64,000 nt of DNA from Kineothrix sp. IPX-CK. GTDB lineage: Bacteria; Bacillota; Clostridia; Lachnospirales; Lachnospiraceae. The translations under genes were made by a program, and so were the position numbers. The first letter of the stretch is position 1. Each line of letters opens with the position of its first letter. This document shows, in pieces, positions 8,333 through 16,650 of the stretch. The notes under the pieces were generated by a model. That model was not told the origin of the DNA and ran no database searches. It saw only the letters and a list, made by a program, of their open reading frames with translations. The stretch lies in contig NZ_CP146256.1 in the NCBI RefSeq assembly GCF_039134705.1, positions 4,154,001-4,218,000 of the forward strand, given 5' to 3'.

Positions 8333-9535
8333 CTATTCTACCATAACGGGATTCTCGCTCACCTGCCACGGAAGGCCGAATTCATTCAATGCTTCCATGA
8401 ACGGGTCGGGATCGAATTCTTCAATGTTATATACCCCGGCTTTATCCCATGTCTTCGTCATCAGCATCGCCGCCCCAATCATTGCCGGAACACCGGTAGT
8501 ATAAGCAACTGCCTGTGAGCCTACTTCTTTATAGCATTCCTCGTGGTCGCATACGTTGTAAATGTAGATAGTTTTTTCCTTTCCATCTTTCTTGCCCGTA
8601 AAAATGCAGCCGATGTTCGTCTTACCTTTTGTACGGGGACCAAGGGAGGCAGGGTCGGGAAGAACCGCTTTTAAAAACTGCAATGGAACAATTTCTTTTC
8701 CCTCATATATAATCGGCTCTATGGAGGTCATACCTACGTTCTCAAGACACTTCAAATGGGTTAAATAGCTTTGTCCGAAAGTCATGAAGAAACGGATTCT
8801 CTTGATTCCCGGCATATTGAGGGCAAGGGATTCCAACTCCTCATGATGAAGCAGATACATATCCTTCTCTCCCACCTCGGGGAAATTATAAACCCGCTTG
8901 ATTTCCATCGGCTCCGTTTCTACCCACTTCCCGTCTTCCCAATAAGAGCCCTTCGCGGACACTTCGCGGATATTGATTTCAGGATTGAAATTGGTGGCAA
9001 AGGGATAACCGTGATCGCCGCCGTTGCAGTCCAGAATATCTATATAATTAATCTCGTCGAAATAGTGTTTTAAGGCATAAGCGGAGAACACTCCCGTCAC
9101 TCCGGGGTCGAAGCCGCTTCCGAGAAGGGCGGTGATTCCAGCCTTCTCAAAGCGTTCTCTGTAAGCCCACTGCCACTTATACTCAAACTTCGCCGTATCC
9201 TCCGGCTCATAATTAGCCGTATCCACATAATTTGTTTTTGTCGCAAGACACGCATCCATAATGGTGAGGTCCTGATAAGGAAGAGCAAGATTCAGCACCA
9301 CATCAGGTTTCTCCTTTTCAATGAGAGCGATCAGCTCCCGGGTGTTATCCGCATCTACCTGTGCTGTACTAATCTTTGCCTTCGTCATCCCTTCCAATTT
9401 CTTCTTCATTGCCTCGCACTTCGATACCGTACGGCTGGCAATACAGATTTCCGTAAAAACGCCGCTGTTTTGACAACATTTGTGGATCGCCACCCCGGCC
9501 ACGCCTCCGCAGCCAATAATCAATACTTTTCCCAT
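8333..9535 (-). CDS. Carboxynorspermidine synthase-like dehydrogenase (saccharopine dehydrogenase family)
   Basis: 400 residues. An N-terminal Rossmann fold (LIIGCGGVAGVAIHKC) and the saccharopine-dehydrogenase motifs (NLALPYQDLTIMDACL, GSGFDPGVTGVF, CNGGDHGYPFATNFNPEINIRE) identify the CANSDH/CASDH family. These enzymes reductively condense aspartate beta-semialdehyde with a diamine to form a carboxypolyamine. It is placed directly before nspC and after the agmatinase-like gene, which confirms the pathway. RBS GGAGATGATATC precedes ATG 9535. Substrate is probably putrescine, with agmatine as an alternative. Confidence 0.92.
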   Translation of the reverse strand: MGKVLIIGCGGVAGVAIHKCCQNSGVFTEICIASRTVSKCEAMKKKLEGMTKAKISTAQVDADNTRELIALIEKEKPDVVLNLALPYQDLTIMDACLATKTNYVDTANYEPEDTAKFEYKWQWAYRERFEKAGITALLGSGFDPGVTGVFSAYALKHYFDEINYIDILDCNGGDHGYPFATNFNPEINIREVSAKGSYWEDGKWVETEPMEIKRVYNFPEVGEKDMYLLHHEELESLALNMPGIKRIRFFMTFGQSYLTHLKCLENVGMTSIEPIIYEGKEIVPLQFLKAVLPDPASLGPRTKGKTNIGCIFTGKKDGKEKTIYIYNVCDHEECYKEVGSQAVAYTTGVPAMIGAAMLMTKTWDKAGVYNIEEFDPDPFMEALNEFGLPWQVSENPVMVE

Positions 9536-9564
9536 GATATCATCTCCTTTTATTTTATAATCGC

Positions 9565-10419
9565 TCAGGAAAGCGCCAGCAGCAGCTCGCGTACTATCTT
9601 TCCTGCCGTCGCCGTAGACACTCCGCTGGCGTCATACGTGGGACTTAACTCATTCACATCACAGCCTACGATATAACAGCCCTTCGCAGTTTTCAACATC
9701 GCCTTCAGAAGCTCAAGGAAGCTTACGCCTCCCGCCTCGGGCGTTCCCGTTCCCGGAAATACGCAAGGGTCTAAGACATCCAAGTCTATGGTTAAATAAA
9801 CCGGCTTTCCTCTAAGCTTTGTTACCGTCTCTGTGAGATTATCGAAATCGAACCTCCGCATCGTCACATGTCCCTCTTTCGCCCACTCGAATTCCTCTCT
9901 GTCACCGGAGCGGATTCCGAATTGATAGATTCTCCCGTCTCCTAACAGTTCCCAGCTCCTTCTTAACACACAGGCATGGGAGAGCTTTACTCCCAGATAA
10001 TCCTTCCGCAGATCCGCATGAGCGTCAAAATGCACGATATGCAGATCGGGGTATTCACGGACAGCCGCACGCACGCTTCCAAGTGTTACCAGATGCTCGC
10101 CGCCTATCATAAAGGGAATCTTTCCGTCCTTTATAATCGTCTCCGTGCGTTCCTCGATAGCTGCCAGAACTCGCTCCGTATCCCCAATGGGCAGCTCCAG
10201 GTCCCCGCTGTCGAACACCTTGCAATCCTGCAGATCCTTGTTCTGATAAGGGCTGTAGGTCTCCAGTCCATAAGATTCGTTTCGAATCGCCTGAGGACCG
10301 AAGCGGGTCCCCGGCCGATAGGAGGTGGTGGAATCAAAGGGGGCTCCGAACAGTACAATTCTTGCTTCCTCATATTCCGCCTCACAGCCGATATAATTTA
10401 CAATATTTTTATTCAACAT
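9565..10419 (-). CDS. speB: Agmatinase / ureohydrolase family protein
   Basis: 284 residues of the arginase/agmatinase fold. The manganese motifs are present: GGEHLVTLG, HFDAHADLR and TIDLDVLDPCVFPGTGTPE. Agmatinase converts agmatine to putrescine and urea. In this cluster, next to an aminopropyltransferase and a carboxypolyamine route, it could instead or also act on N1-aminopropylagmatine, a known activity of some bacterial homologues. It overlaps the speE gene by 11 bases, which suggests translational coupling. Confidence 0.88.
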   Translation of the reverse strand: MLNKNIVNYIGCEAEYEEARIVLFGAPFDSTTSYRPGTRFGPQAIRNESYGLETYSPYQNKDLQDCKVFDSGDLELPIGDTERVLAAIEERTETIIKDGKIPFMIGGEHLVTLGSVRAAVREYPDLHIVHFDAHADLRKDYLGVKLSHACVLRRSWELLGDGRIYQFGIRSGDREEFEWAKEGHVTMRRFDFDNLTETVTKLRGKPVYLTIDLDVLDPCVFPGTGTPEAGGVSFLELLKAMLKTAKGCYIVGCDVNELSPTYDASGVSTATAGKIVRELLLALS

Positions 10420-11260
10420 CCTTCACCAACTCCTCCACATATGCCGGAAGTGCAAACATTCCCTGATGCAGCCTCGGCAGATAATATCTCGTAGGTATCC
10501 CTTTTAACGTCCAGGTCACTCCGTCCAGATCATTCAGCGGATGGTACTGCTTTGAAGCAAAACCGAACAGCCAATGTCCTGAAGGGTAGGACGGTATATG
10601 CGCCTGATAAATTTTGCTGATGGGAAAGGATTCTATGATCCGTTTGTGCATCCGCTGGCATTGAAAGGCCTCTTCTTTGTAAAAGGGACTTTCATGCTGG
10701 TTGATCATCACTCCGTCGCTATGCAGCGCATTGTAGCAATTCCCATAGAATTCCTTCGTAAAAAGTCCCTCGCCCGGTCCGAAGGGATTAGGCGAATCTA
10801 TAATTATCAGGTCATATACATCCGATTTCGAGCGAACGAACCGCAGACCGTCCTCGTTGAAAATACTTACCCTCGGGTCGTTCATGCTGCAAGCCATCTG
10901 AGGGAAAAATTTGCGGCACACCTCGATCAAAAGAGGATCCGCCTCCACTACATCGATTTGCTGCAGAGCATCGTATTTCACCAGCTCCCTTACGATACCT
11001 CCATCGCCGCCGCCGATGACCAGCACCTTTTCCACATGGGGATGTACCGCCATGGGAACGTGTGTTATCATCTCATGATAGATGAACTCATCTTTTTCTG
11101 TCAGCATAAGGTCGCCGTCCGCCACCAGAATCCTCCCGAACTCCTTGGATTCCAGAACATCGATTCTCTGGAATTCGCTTTGTGCGCTGAAAAGCTGCTG
11201 TTCCACTCGAATCGACAGTTTCACATTATCCGTATGCTCATCCGAAAACCACATTTCCAT
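10409..11260 (-). CDS. speE: Spermidine synthase-like aminopropyltransferase
   Basis: Starting at ATG 11260 (MEMWFSDEHT, the conserved beginning of SpeE proteins) gives 283 residues. The motifs ESKEFGRILVADGD, IGGGDGGIVRE and IIIDSPNPFGPGEG match the family, including the decarboxylated-AdoMet site. It transfers aminopropyl groups to putrescine or, in some homologues, to agmatine. No S-adenosylmethionine decarboxylase (speD) is in the window, so the donor must be made elsewhere or the enzyme has another role. It lies between the decarboxylase and agmatinase genes. Confidence 0.88.
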   Translation of the reverse strand: MEMWFSDEHTDNVKLSIRVEQQLFSAQSEFQRIDVLESKEFGRILVADGDLMLTEKDEFIYHEMITHVPMAVHPHVEKVLVIGGGDGGIVRELVKYDALQQIDVVEADPLLIEVCRKFFPQMACSMNDPRVSIFNEDGLRFVRSKSDVYDLIIIDSPNPFGPGEGLFTKEFYGNCYNALHSDGVMINQHESPFYKEEAFQCQRMHKRIIESFPISKIYQAHIPSYPSGHWLFGFASKQYHPLNDLDGVTWTLKGIPTRYYLPRLHQGMFALPAYVEELVKDVE

Positions 11261-11279
11261 AATAATAACCACGCCTTTC

Positions 11280-12770
11280 TCACACACTTTTCAATACGTT
11301 CAAATATTCAATGTCCGCATCCTCAGGGCCTGTCATAGAACAGCCTTTTTCCTTTGCATACAGTATATATTCTATAATTCCCTTGGTAATCATTTCTCCC
11401 GGAGCCAGAATCGGAATTCCCGGAGGATAGCACATCACGAACTCGCTGCACACTCTGCCCTCCGTGTCTTCGAGAAGGATAGATTCCTTTTGTGCATAAA
11501 AGGATTCCTGCGGTGTAGTTACCACATAGGGATCCATATATTCCTGCGTGAGCATTCCCGCCTTATCCTTCTGATAGCACCGTTTTACCTCCGCCAAAGC
11601 ACTTACCAGACGCTCCACCTCCTGTCTGCGGTCTCCGATGGAAAGATAGGCAAGAATATTTCCGATATCTCCGAATTCAATCTGAATGTCGTACTCATCT
11701 CTTAGTATATCGTATACCTCAATACCGGCCAGGCCTATTTCCAGCGTATGGACAGACAGTTTCGTGCTGTCGAAATCATAGATGCTATTTCCGTTTATCA
11801 ACTCTCTGGAAAACGCATAGTATCCGCCAATCGCATTGATTTCCCCTCTGGCGTAGTCCGCAAGCTCTATGACCTTGGCGAAAGATTCCCGTCCCCTAAG
11901 GGCCAGGTTGCGTCTCGATATGTCCAGGCTCGAAAGCAGCAGATAAGAACCGCTGGTTGTCTGCGTCAGGTTAATAATCTGACGCACATGGCCCTCGTTC
12001 ATATCGGATCCGATCAAAAGCAAAGAGCTTTGTGTCAGGCTTCCTCCCGACTTATGCATGCTCACCGAGGACATATCCGCACCGGCATCCATGGCTGAAA
12101 CCGGCATGTTCTCACCGAAATACAGATGAGTTCCGTGCGCCTCGTCCGCGAGCACTTTCATTCCGTGGTCATGGGCAAGCCTCACGATAGTCCGAAGATC
12201 CGAACATATCCCGTAATAGGTGGGATTGTTCACTAACACTGCCACAGCATCCGGGTGGCTTTTGATCGCTTGTTCCACTTGAGATACCTTCATGCCTAGA
12301 GAAATTCCCAGATTCTTATCCACATCGGGATTCACATAGACAGGTTTGGCACCGCAGAGCACCAGCGCGTTGATCACACTTCTATGTACATTTCTCGGCA
12401 GGATTATTTTATCTCCTTTTTTGCAGCAGGAAAGAACCATTGCCTGCACTGCTGAGGTGGTTCCTCCCACCATAAGAAACGCGTGGCTCGCATGGAATGC
12501 CTCTGCTGCCAGCTCCTCTGCTTCCCTGATAACAGAAACCGGATGACAAAGATTGTCCAGCGGCTTCATGGAATTCACATCTATGCCCACACACTTCTCT
12601 CCCAATAGCTCCACCAGCTCAGGGTTCCCTCTCCCGTGTTTGTGTCCCGGGACATCAAAGGGCACTATTCTCATTCTTCGAAAACGCTTCAGCGCTTCAT
12701 AAATTGGAGCCTCCTCCTGCGACAGTCTCCTTGCGGCGCTGATTTCATCAGCCACAGATGATTTTTCCAT
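11280..12770 (-). CDS. speA: Arginine/lysine/ornithine decarboxylase (fold type I PLP)
   Basis: The chosen start, ATG 12770, follows AGAGGAAATTATT and gives 496 residues; the frame is open 18 codons further up. It has the Orn/Lys/Arg decarboxylase architecture: FDVPGHKHGRG, an aminotransferase-fold core with ADEAHGTH and the PLP lysine in SMHKSGGSLTQSS, and the C-terminal domain (YPPGIPILAPGE). In Clostridia with a neighbouring agmatinase this enzyme usually acts as arginine decarboxylase giving agmatine; lysine decarboxylation is the alternative. First gene of the five-gene polyamine operon, downstream of an intrinsic terminator and putative structured RNA. Confidence 0.9.
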   Translation of the reverse strand: MEKSSVADEISAARRLSQEEAPIYEALKRFRRMRIVPFDVPGHKHGRGNPELVELLGEKCVGIDVNSMKPLDNLCHPVSVIREAEELAAEAFHASHAFLMVGGTTSAVQAMVLSCCKKGDKIILPRNVHRSVINALVLCGAKPVYVNPDVDKNLGISLGMKVSQVEQAIKSHPDAVAVLVNNPTYYGICSDLRTIVRLAHDHGMKVLADEAHGTHLYFGENMPVSAMDAGADMSSVSMHKSGGSLTQSSLLLIGSDMNEGHVRQIINLTQTTSGSYLLLSSLDISRRNLALRGRESFAKVIELADYARGEINAIGGYYAFSRELINGNSIYDFDSTKLSVHTLEIGLAGIEVYDILRDEYDIQIEFGDIGNILAYLSIGDRRQEVERLVSALAEVKRCYQKDKAGMLTQEYMDPYVVTTPQESFYAQKESILLEDTEGRVCSEFVMCYPPGIPILAPGEMITKGIIEYILYAKEKGCSMTGPEDADIEYLNVLKSV

Positions 12771-12871
12771 AATAATTTCCTCTCTCTTCACTTTCAGCCA
12801 ATGCATTCCCTTTAAAGCATGCACAGCCCTCTGGGAGGGCCTTTATCTTATAGGACGTACTTTTTTATAAG

Positions 12872-12910
12872 ATAAAAAAGGTAGGAATGCATATACATCA
12901 TTCCTACCTT
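12872..12910 (-). terminator. Intrinsic terminator upstream of the polyamine operon
   Basis: A perfect 12-bp stem on the minus strand (AAGGTAGGAATG with CATTCCTACCTT, 9-nt loop) runs directly into TTTTTTATC. It ends the transcript at 12911-13385 about 100 bp before the speA start. It could close an independent small RNA gene or act as an attenuator for speA. Confidence 0.85.
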
Positions 12911-13145
12911 GCGTTTTTCTGTTCGCTATCAAAGTCTTCCGTCCCGCCATCCTTTTCTTTAAAGTTCTTCACCTAAACCGCCAAACCGCCCGTTCTGCCG
13001 GAGGGTCATGGTAACTTCTTTCAATCGGGATAACCGAATTCGACGCATTTGAGGGTGCTCAGTCTAACAGGGTTCACTACCCCTATTCCTATGCCCGCTC
13101 TTTGACAAACCGCATCGCAATTCGTTTGTTAAGGACAGAAAAATC
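12911..13145 (-). ncRNA. Probable structured non-coding RNA or leader of unknown class
   Basis: No open frame, higher G+C than the flanks, and a strong terminator at its 3' end. On the minus strand the first bases TTCTGTCC can pair with GGACGGAA near the 3' end (8 bp, one G-U); TCAAAG can pair with CTTTGA just inside or outside this stem. Local hairpins include ACAAAC/GTTTGT (from 13130), AGGG/CCCT (about 13070) and TCGG/CCGA (about 13030). I compared it by eye with tmRNA, RNase P RNA, SRP RNA, lysine, guanidine and T-box consensus features and it does not match. It could be a 6S-like or raiA-like RNA, or a speA leader. Confidence 0.5.
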
Positions 13146-13281
13146 ATTTTATTATTCAGCACTACAGATATTCAGGTTCTCGAGTCTATATAGCAAATAT
13201 TTCACTTTTAATACTCTTATTGACCGTTTCACAAGTTGATGTGTCGTATACACACTGGTTAAATGGTTATAAGTAACCAAC

Positions 13282-13344
13282 TTATAAAATTTGAGCTCCT
13301 AACTCAATCAATAATGCAGCCTTAGCTGCCATAAATATTTGCAT
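13282..13344 (-). CDS. Possible 20-residue leader peptide
   Basis: ATG 13344 is preceded by GGAG at proper spacing (GGAGTTTCC) and encodes MQIFMAAKAALLIELGAQIL, a short, mostly hydrophobic peptide. It lies about 45 nt after a good promoter and upstream of the structured RNA region. It could be a leader peptide, a tiny membrane peptide, or chance: a frame of 21 codons alone carries little weight. The region from 13145 to 13281 holds no other frame that I can support. Confidence 0.28.
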   Translation of the reverse strand: MQIFMAAKAALLIELGAQIL

Positions 13345-13387
13345 GGAAACTCCAACCTTACATATATCTGCATTCCATACGCGTTTT

Positions 13388-13416
13388 ATTATACTTTTAG
13401 TTTTTCATAATTGCAA
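13388..13416 (-). promoter_or_regulatory. Sigma-A type promoter for the transcript upstream of speA
   Basis: TTGCAA (13411-13416), 17-bp spacer, TATAAT (13388-13393) on the minus strand. Transcription would start near 13381 and run about 510 nt to the terminator at 12872, or further into the polyamine operon if the terminator is bypassed. Confidence 0.65.
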
Positions 13417-13464
13417 GCATTTTTTTCAGAGCGCTTAAATAGGCCTTACTCGAAGAGTTTTTCA

Positions 13465-14001
13465 TTAAATAAAGCATTCATTCACCAGACCCTGAGATAA
13501 GCTTTCGTAGAAATCCGCTATATGCCTGCCGTCTATCAGGGCATGATGAGCCAGTACACTTACCGGAAGCATAAGCCTGCCTTCCTCCTCCAATCCCCCG
13601 CTTGCAAGTACCTTTTCCTGATTCCCGGAAGTTTCTTCCACGAACCGCTCGAAGCTAAGGGTCGGGTCGGCCTCGCAGTAAGCATAGGTACCATCTGCTT
13701 TCATTACCGTATGGGAAGTCCTGCAGAACTCATATTCCACGATACCATCCCCGTCAATGCGCTGACGGAATTCTTTTACTTAATTCGCCGCATTTCCCGC
13801 TGCATAAGGCAGATATAGAAAAGAAGAATGCCCTCTCTCCCTGGCCTTGCCTACAGCCTGCGTAATATCCACATTAGACGTCAAACCCACGTATGGATAG
13901 CCCATGGCAAGAAAAAAATCAAAATGTGCTTTTCTCGGATATGTCTTCATATCCACCTTTTGTATATACATAGCTTTCTCCTGCCAGAAATTCATTTTCA
14001 C
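13465..14001 (-). pseudogene. Chloramphenicol acetyltransferase (CatA-like) pseudogene
   Basis: Two open segments in the same reading frame, 13780-14001 and 13465-13740 (extended upstream to 13777), are separated by a single TAA at 13780-13782. The first carries the CAT N-terminus (YPRKAHFDFFLAMGYPYVGL, SNVDIT); the second resumes with VKEFRQRIDG, includes HTVMKADGTYAYCE, and ends with the catalytic HHALIDG motif. The family has Glu where the stop lies (AAN-E), so a one-base GAA to TAA change is likely. In addition about 35 residues are missing between the ETSGNQEKV and GRLMLPVSV segments. With both lesions the gene is almost certainly inactive, although the active-site His is kept. Confidence 0.85.
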
Positions 14002-14048
14002 GGCTGCTCTTCCCTGACATAGATACGGATAGAATCGCTCATCCGCTT

Positions 14049-15224
14049 TTACAGCATCAGACGGTAAATAGCTGCAACATCTTTCTCCTCCAGCTTGGCA
14101 AAGCCTCCGATAACACCATTCCGGCCATCACCATGGCAGGCAGTATGAGCCATTTTCTCTATGTCCTCTTCCTTGGCTCCAAGTCCTGCAAAATCAGAGG
14201 GCATTCCTATGGAGGTCCAGAATCGTCTAAGCGCTGCGATTCCAGCCTTCGCCGTATTTTCCGGATTCATAAAATCCATTTCGCAGCCCCATACACGAAC
14301 TGCGAGCTGGGCAAAACGGTTTATGTCGTGTTTCATATTATACTGCATCCATGCCGGAAATACCACTGCCAATCCCGCTCCATGCGCACAGTCATAAATT
14401 GCAGAAAGCTCATGCTCGATGTCGTGGCTCGCCCAGTCCTGTACTCTTCCTACTCCGCAGGAATTATTGTGAGCCATCATTCCTGCCCACATGATGTTAG
14501 CCTGCGCCTGATAATTGCCTGGGTCTTCTATTACACGGGGCGCTTCCTTGATTACGGTCAGAAGCAGGCCCTCTATCATCCTATCGGTTACTTCGACCTC
14601 AGTGGTGGTGGTGAAATAACGCTCAAATAAGTGTGCCATTATATCCGTAATTCCACAAGCAATCTGAAAGGGCGGAAGAGTCTGTGTCAGAGCAGGGTTT
14701 AAAATAGAAAATGCCGGACGGAAAGCCTCTCCCGTAGCGCCGCGCTTATACATTCCATCCTCGTTGGTAATAACGGAATCCGGCGACCCTTCACTTCCTG
14801 CTGCGGATATCGTGAGTATGGTTCCTATAGGAAGCGCCTTTGTCACTAACTTCCCTTGGTAGAAATCCCAGAAATCTCCTTCATAGACAGCACCGGCAGC
14901 TATGGCCTTGGAAGAATCGATGGTGCTCCCGCCGCCTATCGCAAGGACGAAGTCCACGTTTTCTTTCCTGCACAGCTCAATGCCTTCATAAACAAGACCG
15001 CTTCTGGGATTCGGCTTAACGCCGTCCAGTTCCACGAATTCTATTCCATCTGTCTCCAGGGAAAGCTTTACTCTGTCCAGAAGGCCGGAGCAGATTACGG
15101 AACCGCCGCCGTAGTGAATCAGGACCTTTTTACCGCCGAAGCGTTTTATATAGTGTCCCGTTCTCGTTTCTTCCTCTTTGCCGAAAACAAAATAGGTGGG
15201 ACTGTAGAATTTAAAATTTTCCAT
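14049..15224 (-). CDS. Iron-containing alcohol dehydrogenase (butanol dehydrogenase-like)
   Basis: 391 residues, full length for the Fe-ADH family. The N-terminus FKFYSPTYFVFG and the cofactor region IHYGGGSVICSGLLDRV with GGGSTIDSSKA are typical of the YugJ/BdhA subgroup, which prefers NADPH. Metal ligands come from DIMAHLFERYF and from the two histidine motifs in WASHDIEHELSAIYDCAHGAGL. It would interconvert aldehydes or ketones and alcohols during fermentation; the substrate is not predictable. It sits 47 bp upstream of the decayed CAT gene. Confidence 0.92.
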   Translation of the reverse strand: MENFKFYSPTYFVFGKEEETRTGHYIKRFGGKKVLIHYGGGSVICSGLLDRVKLSLETDGIEFVELDGVKPNPRSGLVYEGIELCRKENVDFVLAIGGGSTIDSSKAIAAGAVYEGDFWDFYQGKLVTKALPIGTILTISAAGSEGSPDSVITNEDGMYKRGATGEAFRPAFSILNPALTQTLPPFQIACGITDIMAHLFERYFTTTTEVEVTDRMIEGLLLTVIKEAPRVIEDPGNYQAQANIMWAGMMAHNNSCGVGRVQDWASHDIEHELSAIYDCAHGAGLAVVFPAWMQYNMKHDINRFAQLAVRVWGCEMDFMNPENTAKAGIAALRRFWTSIGMPSDFAGLGAKEEDIEKMAHTACHGDGRNGVIGGFAKLEEKDVAAIYRLML

Positions 15225-15288
15225 TGGGTTCTCCTTCCATTGGTGGGTACGCCTTTGCTTTTTACTTCTGCATTATCGAATGCTTCGT

Positions 15289-15732
15289 CTATTTTGCGGC
15301 GGACTTCATAATGATGTCCAGGCAAACGTCTCCCGCAGGAGTAGCGATACAGCAGGTGGTATAACCGTCTCTGCTCTCCGCTCTGCGTGATACCGGCGGC
15401 AATATATCACATTTCACGTCTTTCTGGGCAAACATAGTGAGTACGTTGCCGCTGATTATGTTCGCTATTTCGGAAATAGCTGAGATTACGAACTCATCCA
15501 CAGTATCCATTTCCAGTCCGCTCATGATATTTACCATACCGAGAGAGGTGGTTCGCGGGAAACGATAAATGACCTCTCCCTCCATTTCTCCTATAATCCC
15601 GATGGAAATATCCAAACCGTCCTCATCCACATGTTTCTCCGGAGAAAGCTCATCGATGTCAGTGATGTCCAGCATTAGCTGGAACACATTGCGGGTGGCC
15701 TCCAAAAAGGGTCTGTAAAGATTATCTGTCAT
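15289..15732 (-). CDS. CheX-like chemotaxis phosphatase
   Basis: 147 residues with the CheX/CheC-type fold. The key ExxN phosphatase motif is present once (SEIANIISGN), followed by the AxxxF-type strands and the second half, ending CLDIIMKSA, as in CheX. CheX dephosphorylates CheY-P to end a chemotactic signal. The start overlaps the end of the hemerythrin gene by 11 bases, so the two are translated together. No other che genes are adjacent, but a chemoreceptor is encoded at 53370. Confidence 0.82.
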   Translation of the reverse strand: MTDNLYRPFLEATRNVFQLMLDITDIDELSPEKHVDEDGLDISIGIIGEMEGEVIYRFPRTTSLGMVNIMSGLEMDTVDEFVISAISEIANIISGNVLTMFAQKDVKCDILPPVSRRAESRDGYTTCCIATPAGDVCLDIIMKSAAK

Positions 15733-16150
15733 CTTCTGACACCCCCTTTTTTATTGCGTAATCGGCAATCCGCTGATCCTGCGCTGCAACATGGTTGATC
15801 AGCCAGGAAAGGAGCTTTCCACCGAACTGCTGCATCAACTGCTCGTTATAACCGCTTTTCTCATATTCTTCGGTAACCTTCACCACATAATTTACCATAT
15901 CATCATGTATTTTCTTATGCTCTTCATAACCGGGGTATCCTATTTTCTTCTGATATTCCTCCTCATCACGGAAGTGCTCCACTACATAACCATTCATGAA
16001 TTCCAGCGTTTCGTTGACCTTTTTTACCTTTTCTTCCCAAGTAACGGAAGAGCGCAGCGTCTGCACAAATGCGTCGACACGACGAAACAGCTCTTTATGC
16101 TGCTCATCGATTATCTGAACGCCCAGCTCATACTTATCTTTCCAGATCAT
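15722..16150 (-). CDS. Bacteriohemerythrin
   Basis: From ATG 16150 (RBS AAAGGACG) the protein has 142 residues; an upstream in-frame ATG at 16192 lacks an RBS. It contains the diiron ligand pattern: His in DEQHKELF, HFRDEEEYQ, EEHKKIHDDM and the final HVAAQDQRIADY. Such single-domain hemerythrins bind O2 reversibly and serve in oxygen storage, delivery or sensing. Coupled with a CheX-type phosphatase, a role in aerotaxis-like responses is a reasonable guess but not shown. Confidence 0.92.
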   Translation of the reverse strand: MIWKDKYELGVQIIDEQHKELFRRVDAFVQTLRSSVTWEEKVKKVNETLEFMNGYVVEHFRDEEEYQKKIGYPGYEEHKKIHDDMVNYVVKVTEEYEKSGYNEQLMQQFGGKLLSWLINHVAAQDQRIADYAIKKGVSEDDR

Positions 16151-16320
16151 AGTATCTCGTCCTTTCTTATCCTGAAATTGTAATGTATCCATTCTTGCTA
16201 TTATTTGTCATAAGCCAGCAAATTTTTCATACATGCCGTATCCCCGATACTGACTAAAATTATACTCCATGCAGGTTATTAATTCAAATCATTTTTGTGA
16301 CTTTTGTACCATTTCCAGCA

Positions 16321-16650
16321 TTAATTATTAAGGATAACCTCCGGCTTTTTTGTGAGCGAATATAATGTGGCAGTAGCGTATTCAAAATAAAGCACCTGGG
16401 TGTTTCCGTCATCCACCGCATACATACTTCTCAGGGAAGGGTAGGCCTCCAGCATGGATTCCTTGGCTTCCGCCCTGTCGTCCTCCACGAGGATACCTTC
16501 CAATCGGATCCATTCTCCGTCCTTCATTGCGCAGATTTCAGCTTTTGGATTAACAGCAAGCTGCTTTGACACCTTCTTTATTTTCCCAGTCTGAATATAT
16601 AGCTTTCCTCCTGAACCTATGGTTTTCCTATATGATATCCTATTCTTCAT
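16321..16650 (-). pseudogene. N-terminally truncated pyridoxamine-phosphate-oxidase-fold protein
   Basis: 109 residues. From GGKLYIQTGKIKKVSKQL through NPKAEICAMKDGEWIRLEG to AYPSLRSMYAVDDGNTQVLYF it follows the flavin-binding split-barrel (PNPOx-like) family, normally about 130-140 residues. The first ~30 residues of the family, including the opening strand and helix, are missing and the frame begins inside the last codons of leuA (11-base overlap). A deletion that joined the gene to leuA is the simplest explanation. It may be a remnant, or a short protein still translated by coupling. Confidence 0.6.

Noticed and set aside
12911..13145. tmRNA, RNase P RNA, SRP RNA, lysine or guanidine riboswitch
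   Set aside because: None of the conserved core sequences that I know for these classes is present on either strand.
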